Positions 50,001-55,135 of a DNA stretch of 64,000 bases are shown piece after piece. Below the pieces are notes generated by a model that had not been told where the DNA came from, did not search any database, and worked only from the letters and a program-made list of their open reading frames with translations. Position 1 is the stretch's first letter; the number at the start of each line of letters is the position of its first letter. Made by a program: the position numbers and the translations under genes. The DNA comes from Brasenia schreberi (taxonomy: Eukaryota; Streptophyta; Magnoliopsida; Nymphaeales; Cabombaceae), in contig JAYKKT010000089.1 of assembly GCA_036023115.1 (NCBI GenBank), positions 8,957,501-9,021,500 on the forward strand, read 5' to 3'.

Positions 50001-52677
50001 TCATTTTATTCTTATCTCACATCGCTTCCTTTTAAGTCACCAGTTCTTCTACTTGACGTCTTTTCCGCTTTCAGTCCATCTGCAACGCATTGACTTCCCT
50101 CCTTTTATCTTCGAACTCCCTGTCACAAGCTTTGAGTGCCATACGAGCCTCCTTGTAAGCGTGTTTTTTCTCTTCAACCATCATTTCCATCTTCTTTAGT
50201 GCCTCTTGCACCACTTCCACTATTCTGATGCAAGCCTCCTGTGATGCTATCAAGCGTCCGACCTCTTTGGATTCAGGGTTCTTTACTCCTTCCATCTCCA
50301 GGTCTTCAAAGAAGAGTAACATTACTCTGCACACGGCAAACTCCTTAACCCCATTTTCCAACTTGTCTAGAAGATCCTCACACTTTCGGAACAACTTCCT
50401 TTCCTTCGGATCTTCACTGCCCCTGAGGATGCGGCTCACGAAATCGAGCTCCTTCATCAATGACACCGCGAACGACACGACCGTGCATGTTGTCGGTCAC
50501 GGCAGAAGTGTCTCAGTCGACGACTGCCTTATACCTGAGAACCATGTCTCGATTTTTTTTTCACTATCCTCTCTGCTACTTCTTGGGCTTTCTAGCACTT
50601 CGTCTGGTTCAACAATGAGGTTAACCAACCCCCATATCTCCGCCATCTTAACCGTCACCACCATGGCTGACAACGATACTTCTCGAGCTATGTTCTGGCC
50701 AATGATCCTTGACAACTTTTGTGAGAGACCCCATGATGGAAATATTCCAAACCTGGAGTGCGTGTTGACGAACTTAGCGCCCTTGACGAGGATGTTGTAG
50801 GTGAGGCAGATCTCAAATCCAGTTGTGACCATGAATTTGTTGATCTCCTTGGTTTCGTTGATCCAATGACTGAGTTCCCGCTAGACGCTTCGTGAGGAGC
50901 TCCCTTCATTGATCAGGCGATGGTGGAGAGCCTTCTTTGCCACCACCACCGACTTCGCAACCATCGCGAATCCGTTGATAGCTTCGATGATCAATTTTCG
51001 AAAACTCTCCATCTAGAAAATGACATTTGTGTGCATGTCCTTAACGTCTCCCTTGAAGACTGATTCGGTGCCCGTGAGGTCGACGCCAGAGCATAACGCC
51101 TTGTCGGTGCCATGTATCACAATCACCTTCACGGAATCATCAATGTCCAATGCCTGAAATTCGGCCACCGACATGTAAGACTCCGGACGTCGGAGGGCCC
51201 CTCCACCCTTCTCCCTTTTTAACCCTGGCCATCTCAGATCCGGCCATTATAATCAATGTGAGGGGGTGAAGAAAGAAGGATAAGAGGAGAGATGGAGGTT
51301 GTAGAAGGGATGACGGGAGGCAGACGGACAGTTACGGGGTGGGAGGGTTGCTGGAGTGAAGAAGCGACAATCACGTTGATCCAAGCCTGGGGCGACCGAC
51401 ATCTCGATCTCAATCGGGGAAATTTGAAGCAGAAACATGGGCAGGATGCCGCTCAGGAAGTTAACTTCCGATCGGGCGTTATGAAGGCTAGGAAGACAGA
51501 TGTGTAGTGCAAGAACCGAATCAACATGCTCAAGAAGAAATACATCCCCCTATGCGACATTTCCTCAAACACCTTCCGAGCATCATCATCAATCTGGCAT
51601 GTTTTTCAATATTTTTTTCCGCAAAACTTATTCGCATCCATTGCTCCCATCAATCAATGACTCTGATACCATGTTGGAAAATGTGATAGAAACGGAGATT
51701 GAAGGAGGGGGCAGACCCTCCAATGGAGGCCGCCCCCCTCACTCTCTCTCTCTCTCTTAATCTTAATCTCAATCTCTTAACCCTAATACAAGAAGTTCAG
51801 TCTTATATAATGGGCTGTGAAACATAAAATGATCAAAATGCCCTTAGTACTACGGGCAATTACAATAATACCTAAAACATCAAAATCACTAAAACTGACA
51901 CTAAAAGCATATTCTTCAACAACGTATCAGCATTAGAAGAAAAAATTCAAATTTGTGACTGCAGACAATTACAAGGGCATTGTGAACTTGCAGTTATCGT
52001 GGTGTCCTAAGTGTTGCACTGGCCTCTTAGATAGGGTTGGCGTATGAGGTGAACTAACTAAAAAGTTTGTTGCTCGCTCATTTAATGTACAGTCGAGCCA
52101 AGCTAAGATAGCTGACCAGCCTCTCCTTGAACATTTTCACGAGCAGCTCACCATCCTTTTTAGAGCAAAACTGAACGGTGAGAGAGAGTTAAATACTCTG
52201 AATAAATTTACCCTTCTTTACCTAAACCACTTCCTTTGTGAAAATGTTGAAAGAAAAGTGAACCCTCGTTTACCTTAATATCATTATAAAATTACCTTGG
52301 CATATCTCTTAGCTAAAATTTAAAAAATGTCATTTTACAAGCAACCAAGCTGAACATGGCATGCCTGACCTGTATTCACCCATGTGGTTTGATGAACCAG
52401 ACATGAATGAGATAGGGATGATCCACAGTGCGAGTGGCTTGGTACAATTATGAGCCCTCCATACGGTGGGAAAATCATATATTACAAAAGTGAATAATAA
52501 GCTCCACATGAAAAAGAAATTAAATATTAACGTGTAATGGCCTTCAACAACATTACTTTCATCTTATAGAAAAACCATTTTTCCTATTTTTGATTGCATT
52601 CCTATTCAAAAGGTGTTTCTTCTTGCTGACCATGCGAATTAGATGCCCAATGTGTGCTGAACATGTTGCACATATGT

Positions 52678-52708
<31 letters not shown>

Positions 52709-53941
52709 CTAAGCCTTTTCCCATACTAGATGGGGTCTCCTACATGGATTCTTTGTTTCCAATTATCCCTATCGTGTGTCATGTTAGCAGTTAACTCACA
52801 ATAAGCTAGATCATTCTTTATTGTTTCTTTCCAACACTTTTGTGGTAGTCCTCTACCTCTTTTAATACTTTCCAAATTTAGTTTTTCATACCTTCTTACA
52901 GGTTCTTCTTTTGATCTTCTTTCTATATGTTCAAACCGTCTTAAACGATATTCTCTCATTTTATCCTCTATTGGTGTCACTCCTAATTTGTTTCTAATAA
53001 CCTCATTATGTATACGGTCTTTTCTTGTATGACTCATCCATGTCAACATCTTCATTTTTGTTACAGACATCTTTTGTACATGTTGATGATTAACTGCCCA
53101 ACACTCATAACCATAAAACATGGCAGGCCTAATTGCTGCTCTATAATATTTACCTTTTAACTTTAATGGTATCTTCTTATCACAAAGAATACATGATGCT
53201 CCTCTCCATTTTAACCAACCAGCATTAATTCTATGCATAACATCTCCATCAATTCTTCCATCACTCTGAAAAATTGACCCTAGGTATTTAAAACTTTCCT
53301 TTTGGGGGATGCAATGTGTGTCAATTTTAATTTCTATGTCCTATGAGGTAACCAAATGATCAAACTTACATTTCATATATTCTATCTTTGTTTCGAAGGC
53401 CTTTGCTTTCTAATGTTTCTCTCCATAGTTCCAATTTTTTATTAACTTTTTCCTTAGACTCCTTCACTAATACAATGTCATCTGCAAATAACATACACTA
53501 AGGTACTTCATCTTGAATATGTTTTGTTAACTCATCAATCACCATTATAAATAAATATGGATGTAACCCAATATTAATTTCAAAGAAGTCTGTCATTCCT
53601 TCATGAGTCCTCACACATGTTTTTGCACCATCGTACATGTCTCTAATAAAGTTAATGTATGTCAATGGGACACCTCTTTTTACCAAAGTTCTCCAAGGAA
53701 CCTCCTTCGATACCCTATCATAAGCTTTTTCTAGATCAATAAATATCATGTGAAGGTCTTTCTTTTTTGCTCTAAAATGTCCCTATCATATATGTTGCAC
53801 ATATATGCGCTGCTAAAATGGGCACCTGTTATGGATCTCATATACTAAGTTTTAGTCATTAGCAAATAATTCGCTCTGCATTTTCCTTCTCTGCAGTTGG
53901 AACGGCAGTTGAGTGTTTCATCAAACATGGAAGACAGATAG
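6391..53941 (+). CDS. STE20/SPS1-like serine/threonine protein kinase, 5'-partial, 18 exons visible
   Basis: Exons read from the sequence: 6391-6515, 6656-6700, 6784-6865, 6969-7037, 7109-7279, 7376-7441, 26608-26676, 26777-26920, 27261-27331, 27910-28188, 30579-30670, 30815-30906, 31899-32027, 32117-32159, 32263-32309, 34419-34474, 34551-34602, 53897-53941. All junctions are GT-AG, phases match, and the sum (1677 nt) is a whole number of codons: 558 residues plus TAG. The order is second half of the catalytic domain, a conserved post-kinase segment, a Ser/Asn-rich linker, then a short C-terminal coiled coil. The family is the plant group related to animal OSR1/SPAK and Arabidopsis BLUS1; from memory the closest Arabidopsis relative is At1g79640-like. 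The N-lobe (about 150 residues) is missing because those exons lie before the window; none was seen in 1-6390. Oddities are a DYG in place of DFG and two introns of about 19 kb. The function (phosphorylating a cytosolic target) is inferred from the family only. Confidence 0.92.
7442..8505. other. Start of giant intron, no recognised feature
   Basis: AT-rich sequence. An 89-codon open frame at 8133-8402 (+) has no recognised motif and no repeat relation to the rest of the window. I do not call it a gene. Confidence 0.5.
9889..9990. repeat. hAT left subterminal repeat array (CGTATCG/CGATACG)
   Basis: Dense direct and inverted copies of CGTATCGTATCG and CGATACGATACG, including the palindrome-like stretch around GTATCGTGGGCTACCACGATAC. 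Such arrays usually bind hAT transposase. The binding role is inferred. Confidence 0.75.
10379..12858 (+). pseudogene. hAT transposase, damaged by a few point lesions
   Basis: The order is a BED-type zinc finger ([20 protein letters not shown], near residues 35-55), an Arg/Gly/Ser-rich linker, the DUF659/RNase H-like core ([18 protein letters not shown] at 11164; [13 protein letters not shown] and [11 protein letters not shown] at 11347-11450), and the hAT C-terminal dimerisation region ([20 protein letters not shown] near 12351-12407), then an acidic tail to 12858. Two introns look real: about 12188-12270 and 12479-12579. Lesions are TAG at 10610, TGA at 11156, a frameshift near 11250 and another near 11865-11890. 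It is recently inactivated or borderline; another copy would have to supply the enzyme. Confidence 0.88.
13106..13207. repeat. hAT right subterminal repeat array
   Basis: Repeats of ACGATACGATACGAT and CCGTATCGTA, with two near-copies of CCCGTATCGTAnAGCCCA(A/G)CGATACACGATACG in a row (period about 35 bp) next to the right end. They match the left array in inverted form. Confidence 0.75.
13300..13889. other. Unassigned repetitive-looking sequence left of family L copy 1
   Basis: Joins 21209 onward if the LTR element is removed. Phrases such as CACATCGTAGGAGTCCC here and ACCATCGTAGAAGATGG at 21626 suggest an old LTR-type repeat, but no ends or coding motif were found. Confidence 0.35.
13895..14200 (-). 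repeat. 3' LTR of family L copy 1
   Basis: Aligns by eye with 20895-21203 from CAGAAGATTAAAACC to TATTCTTCAACA. It carries the family hallmark of a G+A-rich/CCTCCAATGGAGGCC block and a TTATATAAGGAGCTG TATA-like box on the complement. Confidence 0.9.
14430..14574. repeat. 29-bp minisatellite, five units
   Basis: Five adjacent 29-bp units beginning CATCAACTCAGCC or CATCATCTCAGCC and ending TAACAA. More diverged units (CTTGGCTGCAAC type) extend left to about 14330. The same motif lies at the matching 3' end of family L copies 2 (37640-37785, reversed) and 3 (49620-49900), so it belongs to the element. Confidence 0.85.
15100..15760 (-). pseudogene. Captured coding remnant in family L copy 1, gene not identified
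   Basis: Minus strand, sense with the element. The first block reads [20 protein letters not shown] (about 15759-15700), then shifts frame to [20 protein letters not shown] and [20 protein letters not shown]. It shifts again near 15482 to [20 protein letters not shown] and [13 protein letters not shown]. Farther down is [19 protein letters not shown] in another frame. Composition and frame continuity look like real protein rather than noise. I do not recognise the family. It has at least three frameshifts. Confidence 0.5.
15806..16797 (-). other. Leader-side interior of family L copy 1, no recognised gene
   Basis: Contains repeated phrases such as ATATGCAATAAATGC and ATGCAGCCACC, and short frames on both strands. 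No domain could be named. Some of it may be further captured sequence. Confidence 0.4.
16798..17153 (-). repeat. 3' LTR of nested element
   Basis: Starts TGTAAATATTTGTCGG, ends CTATTACATTAACA. Contains GGCCAGCACTAGCCGTTGGA and short GGCC-type inverted repeats. Confidence 0.92.
17550..17965. repeat. Tandem repeat, 133-bp period with AAGCTT-containing sub-units
   Basis: ACCTT(C/A)AA(A/G)T-type landmarks fall at 17681, 17814 and 17947, exactly 133 bp apart. Each unit holds several variants of CAAGCTTTTTAAGG followed by (T/C)AA(G/A)CTCAAA. It lies near the 3' end of the nested element. Confidence 0.85.
18126..18500. repeat. Direct repeat, 211-bp period
   Basis: GATAACTATAAGTCTTTTTC begins at 18126 and again at 18337. 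About 165 bp after each start match closely (AACATGGAACATCTTAATC and the following text). Shorter copies of the ATTTCCAAC(A/C)AAAGGCC motif continue to about 18700. Confidence 0.85.
20426..20830 (-). repeat. 5' LTR of nested element
   Basis: Same ends as the 3' LTR; about 50 bp longer, mainly from extra CCGTTGGAGTCCAACGG-type sequence and a longer leader block. Confidence 0.92.
20872..21203 (-). repeat. 5' LTR of family L copy 1
   Basis: Complete at 332 bp, TGTTAAAATTCGG to TTCTTCAACA. Includes CTTATATAAGGAG (21051-21057 region), a plausible TATA box shared by the LTRs of all three family members. Confidence 0.9.
21209..22930. other. Unassigned sequence right of family L copy 1
   Basis: Holds a C/T-rich stretch (22570-22605) and GGGTCGGGCCCAATGCGACC (22733-22752), a phrase common in plant repeats. 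Short frames near 22185-22760 show no domain. It may be an old LTR fragment. Confidence 0.35.
22955..23082. repeat. Microsatellite cluster (CA, TATG, AT repeats)
   Basis: TATACACACACA, a TGTATGTATGTATG run and two AT runs (about 22996-23011 and 23057-23080). The apparent frames across it are simple-repeat artefacts. Confidence 0.9.
23259..26421 (-). mobile_element. Decayed hAT element related to the one at 9888
   Basis: Left end CAATGTTATT and right end GATAACACTG form an imperfect inverted repeat. Both ends carry the same CGTATCGTATCG/CGATACG subterminal arrays (23276-23326 and 26285-26413). The inside matches the 9888 element in reverse, with transposase pieces on the minus strand. The 8-bp flanks (CTGACGTG and CTTTAAGC) do not match, so the target duplication has decayed or one end is misplaced. 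Confidence 0.85.
24850..25680 (-). pseudogene. hAT transposase fragments
   Basis: Minus-strand frames read [20 protein letters not shown] (24900-25103), matching the core of the complete copy at 11290-11400, and [20 protein letters not shown] (25425-25610), matching its linker. Many stops and shifts are present, far more than in the 9888 copy. Confidence 0.85.
26608..28188 (+). CDS. Kinase exons 7-10: post-kinase conserved segment and acidic linker
   Basis: Exon 7 encodes [20 protein letters not shown], the segment that follows the kinase domain in the plant SPS1-like family and supports joining it to exon 6 across the 19,166-bp intron (both phase 0). Exon 8 (48 codons) is acidic. Exon 9 encodes a Leu/Pro-rich stretch and ends in phase 2. 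Exon 10 (279 nt) starts with GYFDVSEDE and is rich in Glu, Ser and Asn, with no known domain. A GT inside exon 10 near 27936 could be read as a donor, but reading through keeps 83 more codons open up to the GT at 28189. Confidence 0.9.
27550..27605. repeat. Relic resembling an RTE 3' tail
   Basis: AAGCCTTTCCCACACTAGAT and TGGGTTGGCTAGAGG resemble the minus-oriented RTE tail (AAGCCTTTTCCCATACTAGA, GGGTCGGCTACATGG) with several changes. It is probably a very short, old LINE or SINE end in the intron between exons 9 and 10. Confidence 0.5.
28760..29392 (+). mobile_element. RTE LINE copy C, 5'-truncated
   Basis: Holds only the C-terminal part of the polyprotein: one open frame (28747-29358) from [20 protein letters not shown] to [11 protein letters not shown] and its stop, then a TTG tail. 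The 8-bp duplication TCAAGTTG flanks it at 28752-28759 and 29393-29400. It lies in sense in the kinase intron after exon 10. The frame is open throughout, which suggests a fairly recent insertion. Confidence 0.93.
29489..29800 (-). pseudogene. RNA-binding protein (RRM, hnRNP A/B-like) fragment
   Basis: On the minus strand, [19 protein letters not shown] is followed by [20 protein letters not shown] and [16 protein letters not shown]. This is most of one RRM with RNP2-like LFIGEVS and RNP1-like RGFGFIVF. A stop replaces the usual Trp after EVS. After TVS the match ends in GTGTCGACTCCGACACGGGT-type sequence, a phrase common near ends of plant DNA transposons; similar text (GTGTCGTCGCACCC) recurs at 30055. 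It looks like a captured gene piece or a processed pseudogene. Confidence 0.65.
30579..32309 (+). CDS. Kinase exons 11-15: linker region
   Basis: Exon 11 (30579-30670) encodes [15 protein letters not shown], a motif I recall in this plant family; the phase needs the acceptor at the AAAG before 30579 rather than the better-looking CAG at 30598. Exon 12 contains [10 protein letters not shown], the other conserved linker motif. Exon 13 is Ser/Asn-rich ([15 protein letters not shown]). Exons 14 and 15 are short (43 and 47 nt) and encode [15 protein letters not shown] and [16 protein letters not shown], probably helical. Phases match throughout. Exon 11 has the least certain start. Confidence 0.85.
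32310..34418. other. Intron 15, no recognised feature
   Basis: Ordinary AT-rich intron sequence. CCATGGGAGTTCCATA occurs twice (33895-33910 and 33945-33960). No coding motif or transposon end was seen. Confidence 0.6.
34419..34602 (+). CDS. Kinase exons 16-17: C-terminal coiled coil
   Basis: Exon 16 encodes [18 protein letters not shown], and exon 17 [18 protein letters not shown], a Leu/Gln heptad-like run typical of the C-terminus of this family. The exon 17 acceptor is the TTCCAG before 34551. Using the TTAG 9 bases earlier would put an in-frame TAG after nine codons, so the phase decides the start. The donor after 34602 opens the 19,294-bp last coding intron. Confidence 0.87.
35067..35389 (-). 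repeat. 3' LTR of the 35067 copia element
   Basis: TGTAATGAAGGCGA to CCATGTTCTAACA. Contains AGGGGGCTGGTCACAGCCAG, shared with the partner LTR at 48436. Confidence 0.9.
35397..35931 (-). pseudogene. Copia RNase H region
   Basis: A 147-codon minus frame includes [20 protein letters not shown], the [14 protein letters not shown] stretch and [20 protein letters not shown], the signature end of copia pol. The sequence continues left of the frame as degraded pol until family L copy 2 interrupts it at 35932. Confidence 0.88.
35932..36252 (+). repeat. 5' LTR of family L copy 2
   Basis: TGATGAAGAATATGC to CCACGTTTTCCAACA, the reverse complement of the copy 1 LTR by eye. TTATATAAGGGCTG (36083-36096) is the likely TATA box. 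Confidence 0.88.
36369..37082 (+). pseudogene. Captured fragment of a plant RING-CH (MARCH-type) E3 ligase gene, N-terminal part
   Basis: Two frames joined by one shift near 36597. The first is acidic ([16 protein letters not shown]). The second has [55 protein letters not shown] and FFRVIPGSP. This run of Ser/Arg motifs is what I know from the region before the RING-CH domain in plant MARCH-like proteins (Arabidopsis At5g60580 group). The zinc domain itself is absent. Sense to the element. Identification rests on motif memory; the alternative is another Ser-rich plant protein. Confidence 0.65.
37080..37607 (+). pseudogene. Chimeric frame: MBD-like fragment fused to PPR-like pieces
   Basis: The 175-codon open frame begins about where the MARCH-like frame ends. 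Residues 9-52 include [20 protein letters not shown] and [15 protein letters not shown], which resemble a plant methyl-CpG-binding domain (the usual form is TPxGKxLRSxxEVxxYL...LSQFSFxxPKPL). Afterwards [13 protein letters not shown] pieces recur (near residues 61, 88 and 101), as in pentatricopeptide proteins, with CHIKCL-like spacers. It is a patchwork, not a normal gene. Confidence 0.6.
37786..41663 (-). mobile_element. RTE LINE copy D, 3' end missing, split by copy E
   Basis: Two parts, 37786-38871 and 40349-41663, with copy E between. Minus-strand frames give RT fingers (38122-38505), palm ([16 protein letters not shown], with the FADD motif changed to FAYD) at 37824-38048, connector (40369-40743) and endonuclease ([16 protein letters not shown], 41033-41407). 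The 5' leader, with the paired Asn/Gly-poor non-coding block, reaches 41663. The C-terminal 3' third is absent at the join to family L copy 2. Confidence 0.88.
38884..40336 (-). mobile_element. RTE LINE copy E, nested inside copy D
   Basis: CAA tail at about 38900-38910, then C-terminal region, RT with intact [16 protein letters not shown] (39287-39757) and fingers (39775-40284). 5'-truncated near 40336. The 12-bp duplication GTCCAGCCCTAG at 38872-38883 and 40337-40348 lies in copy D connector sequence, so this is a LINE inside its own family. Frames are long and little damaged. Confidence 0.93.
41665..42300 (-). pseudogene. Copia reverse transcriptase region
   Basis: Minus frames read [19 protein letters not shown] and ALYRLKQ (41811-42044), then LLLY where YVDDM should follow; the frame breaks and continues as [23 protein letters not shown] and FFLSQQ (to 41665). 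The catalytic motif is lost. The upstream part (42060-42250) has degraded [15 protein letters not shown] sequence. RTE copy D joins directly after SQQ. Confidence 0.85.
42408..43440 (-). pseudogene. Copia integrase region
   Basis: On the minus strand, [18 protein letters not shown] (42960-43169) corresponds to the integrase GxxERxHR...E block, and [14 protein letters not shown] sequence in another frame lies just upstream. Frames are short and shifted. A block matching the post-integrase linker lies at 42408-42653. Confidence 0.75.
43531..43848 (-). pseudogene. Copia protease end / pre-integrase region
   Basis: [20 protein letters not shown] resembles the [13 protein letters not shown] block in the second copia element (58081-58380). 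This part is cut from the gag side by a solo LTR at 43849. Confidence 0.78.
43849..44259 (-). mobile_element. Solo LTR inside the copia gag-pol junction
   Basis: TGTAAATATTTATTG to TTACATGTTAACA, 411 bp. Flanks ACGAA (43844-43848) and ATGAA (44260-44264) differ by one base. The second copia element (58430-58450) shows the uninterrupted text (CATATGAAAAGAAGCACCTG), confirming the insertion site. Same LTR type as 55136-55540. Confidence 0.85.
44417..44680 (-). pseudogene. Copia gag with altered zinc knuckle
   Basis: [17 protein letters not shown] is a CCHC knuckle in which the last Cys is Tyr. The rest is basic gag sequence ([20 protein letters not shown]). Degraded gag continues to about 45221, where RTE copy F is inserted. 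Confidence 0.8.
45412..45590 (+). repeat. Twin hairpin repeat in the RTE 5' leader
   Basis: Two units, 45412-45496 and 45497-45590, each opening with a stem: CACTACATT/AATGTAGTG in unit 1 and CGCTACATT/AATGTAGTG in unit 2, loops near TTTGCCCG. Both then share GA(A)TT..AGAGGGTnTCC, TGGACGG(G/A)TG and AAG(T/C)TAGTCC. Copy G carries the same arrangement at about 62455-62610, and copy D one decayed unit. Confidence 0.8.
45551..48172 (+). pseudogene. RTE copy F polyprotein remnant
   Basis: Endonuclease frame 45551-46327 with [43 protein letters not shown] and [16 protein letters not shown]. Two TAA stops at about 46325-46342 stand where other copies have CAA and TGG codons. Connector frame 46355-46822, RT frame 47107-47634 ([32 protein letters not shown]), palm and thumb frame 47546-48172. 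The endonuclease is the best preserved in the window and gives the family's N-terminus, near [13 protein letters not shown]. Confidence 0.88.
48436..48781 (-). repeat. 5' LTR of the 35067 copia element
   Basis: Begins TATAACGAAGGCGA (first TG mutated to TA) and ends CCATGTTCTAACA. About 23 bp longer than its partner, partly from an extra GGCTACATGACTAGCCC stretch. Confidence 0.88.
48787..49421. other. Intron sequence between transposons, no recognised feature
   Basis: Continues 35061 if the copia element is removed. No coding motif or repeat relation found. Confidence 0.55.
49620..49900. repeat. Family L 3' minisatellite, copy 3
   Basis: Degenerate repeats around TTGGCTGCAACATCTTCAAC and CAGC(C/A)GCTTCTTTGGCTGC. 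Same place and orientation relative to the 3' LTR as 14330-14574 in copy 1. Confidence 0.75.
50071..50478 (-). pseudogene. Second captured fragment in family L copy 3: unidentified coiled-coil protein
   Basis: A 135-codon open minus frame follows the hydratase remnant, reading [60 protein letters not shown] and [18 protein letters not shown]. Strongly helical, with Lys/Glu heptads. It is not crotonase. I do not recognise the parent gene. Its base composition (GC richer than the neighbouring intron) agrees with a captured exon. Confidence 0.55.
50497..51240 (-). pseudogene. Captured enoyl-CoA hydratase/isomerase (crotonase family) gene copy
   Basis: Minus strand, sense to the element. [20 protein letters not shown] leads into [11 protein letters not shown] (51180-51060), the first crotonase oxyanion-hole block. 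[11 protein letters not shown] follows (about 51000-50950), then about 110 bp of extra sequence. It resumes as [40 protein letters not shown] and AREVSLSA...[12 protein letters not shown] (to 50590), with [11 protein letters not shown] in another frame at 50555-50520. Strong resemblance to plant peroxisomal-type enoyl-CoA hydratase (Arabidopsis At4g16210 group). The N-terminal 40 or so residues and the C-terminus are absent. Multiple frameshifts and stops. No intron was noticed in the conserved stretch, so an mRNA origin is possible. Confidence 0.85.
51672..51921 (-). repeat. 5' LTR of family L copy 3
   Basis: Shares CCTCCAATGGAGGCCGCCCC, a TTATATAATGGGCTG box and the ending AAAGCATATTCTTCAACA with the other family L LTRs; a CT microsatellite (51742-51760) is particular to this copy. 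Confidence 0.87.
52676..53791 (-). mobile_element. RTE LINE copy H, 5'-truncated
   Basis: Long CAA tail (52678-52708), C-terminal region (52726-53238), palm and fingers to 53780. The 13-bp duplication ATGTTGCACATAT is at 52663-52675 and 53792-53804. At the 5' end 10-11 bases (CCCTATCATAT) are added that match LINE sequence found at 53711, so they look like templated filler. The element ends about 105 bp before the last kinase exon. Confidence 0.92.
53897..53941 (+). CDS. Kinase terminal exon with stop codon
   Basis: A CTCTGCAG acceptor is followed by fourteen codons ([14 protein letters not shown]) and TAG. The heptad pattern continues directly from exon 17 in phase 0. The acceptor lies only about 105 bp downstream of RTE copy H. 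The conserved leucine and glutamine pattern and the open frame support this as the true last exon despite the distance. Confidence 0.85.
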   Translation: MERQLSVSSNMEDR

Positions 53942-54056
53942 GTCGTAGCGAATGCAGACTTGATAATGCTGTTCTCATCTAGCTCCAAGCAGCAGAGCTG
54001 GCAAAGCTTGGAAATTCAGAAATCTTATCGATTTATGGGTGCTGACCGTGAACAGG
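53942..54056 (+). other. Likely 3' UTR start of the kinase gene
   Basis: Sequence directly after the stop codon. A donor-like GAACAG/GTATCT at 54056 may start a 3' UTR intron. No polyadenylation site was assigned. The boundary is inferred. Confidence 0.4.
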
Positions 54057-55135
54057 TATCTATTGCTTTCTTTTGGCTCCTCTTGCCTTCCATGTGTTCC
54101 TCTGAAATAATTTCGACGGTGGAGGTTTAGCTACCCAGTTTTGAGAGGGTGCTCTTCTAGAATGTTCCCGTACAGTATCTGTTGTATTCTTATAATTATT
54201 GTTCAATATCTAAATAGTGATATAGTAATCAATGTTAACCGGATGGTGCTCCCTTCCAGTGCAGCTTATTGTTTATGTCATTTTGTTATCGTACAGAGCC
54301 TGTTATGTTCCAATGTTCTTCATGTGACATGGAGGCGGATCCTAGACGCAAGCTTCTCCCCTTTAGGGCATGTAACTTCCCTTCGAAAATCTTATTCGCT
54401 CAAGAGCACTCTCACGAATGAGGATCTGCTCACGCATAACCAAACTAAAACCAAGTTTTTTCAAATAGTGATGGGGTTGGCCATGTAGATTCTTAGTCAT
54501 CATTTGGTCCATCTTAAGTCATCTCCTATTCAAGTTGACAGGAGGGCGATCTTATGATTTTGGTGCAATACTTTTTTGAGTCTTCCACAGCCTATTTTGT
54601 TTTGCAATACTCTTTTGGGTCTTCCTATTATCTTCTGTTCTTTTCTTACGTTGGTGTTCAGAAGTCTCCAATAGTCTCGTTAGAGAGATCCCTTTCCTTT
54701 CTAACCCCAAGTCTCTCAACATTTTCATGTCTTTAGCATCTTTTCATGAGAGACTGATTGCACAACATTTAGCACCACGGATTCTTCTCTCCCATGAATA
54801 AGGGAAAAAGGATTCAAATGGGTATTCTGACATTCGTTCCATCAATATGCCTTTGGGCATATGGATTCTCACATTGCATTTTTGTAGGTATTTAAATCAA
54901 AATTGTAGGTTGTAATTTGAAGTCGTATCTTCTTTCACGCGGATCCAATTAGAGGAGTCTACAAACATGCCTTTAGTGCAATTTTGCGGTCCTTGTTTGG
55001 TATTTCTATATTGGTTCACGTACACTTCACTAGTTCAAAGTGGGAAGTTCATAGTTCCCATTCGAGTGCATGATGTATATATAATTCATGGTCACATAAA
55101 GAAACATACCGTAATGATGTCAAATAGGTGAGGAG
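54057..55135. other. 3' flank of the kinase gene, mostly unassigned
   Basis: GATGGGGTTGGCCATGTAGATTCTT (54470-54494) resembles a degenerate RTE-type 3' tail on the opposite strand pattern. The rest, including C/T-rich frames at 54141-54736, shows no domain. Confidence 0.4.

Larger units (their letters stand above)
49422..51921 (-). mobile_element. Family L LTR element, copy 3, with captured enoyl-CoA hydratase gene
   Basis: Right (5') LTR 51672-51921 (TGTTGGAAAATG to TTCTTCAACA) with primer-site complement GACTCTGATACCA at 51659-51671. The left (3') LTR is truncated to 49422-49528, followed by GCTCCCCTC (polypurine tract). The interior, in minus order: enoyl-CoA hydratase-like sequence, an unidentified coiled-coil frame, then the family minisatellite (49620-49900, TTGGCTGCAACATCTTCAAC units). 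No target duplication is visible because the left end is cut. Confidence 0.85.

Noticed and set aside
54141..54736. 115- and 60-codon frames downstream of the kinase
   Set aside because: No domain, no splice structure; probably 3' flank or old repeat sequence.
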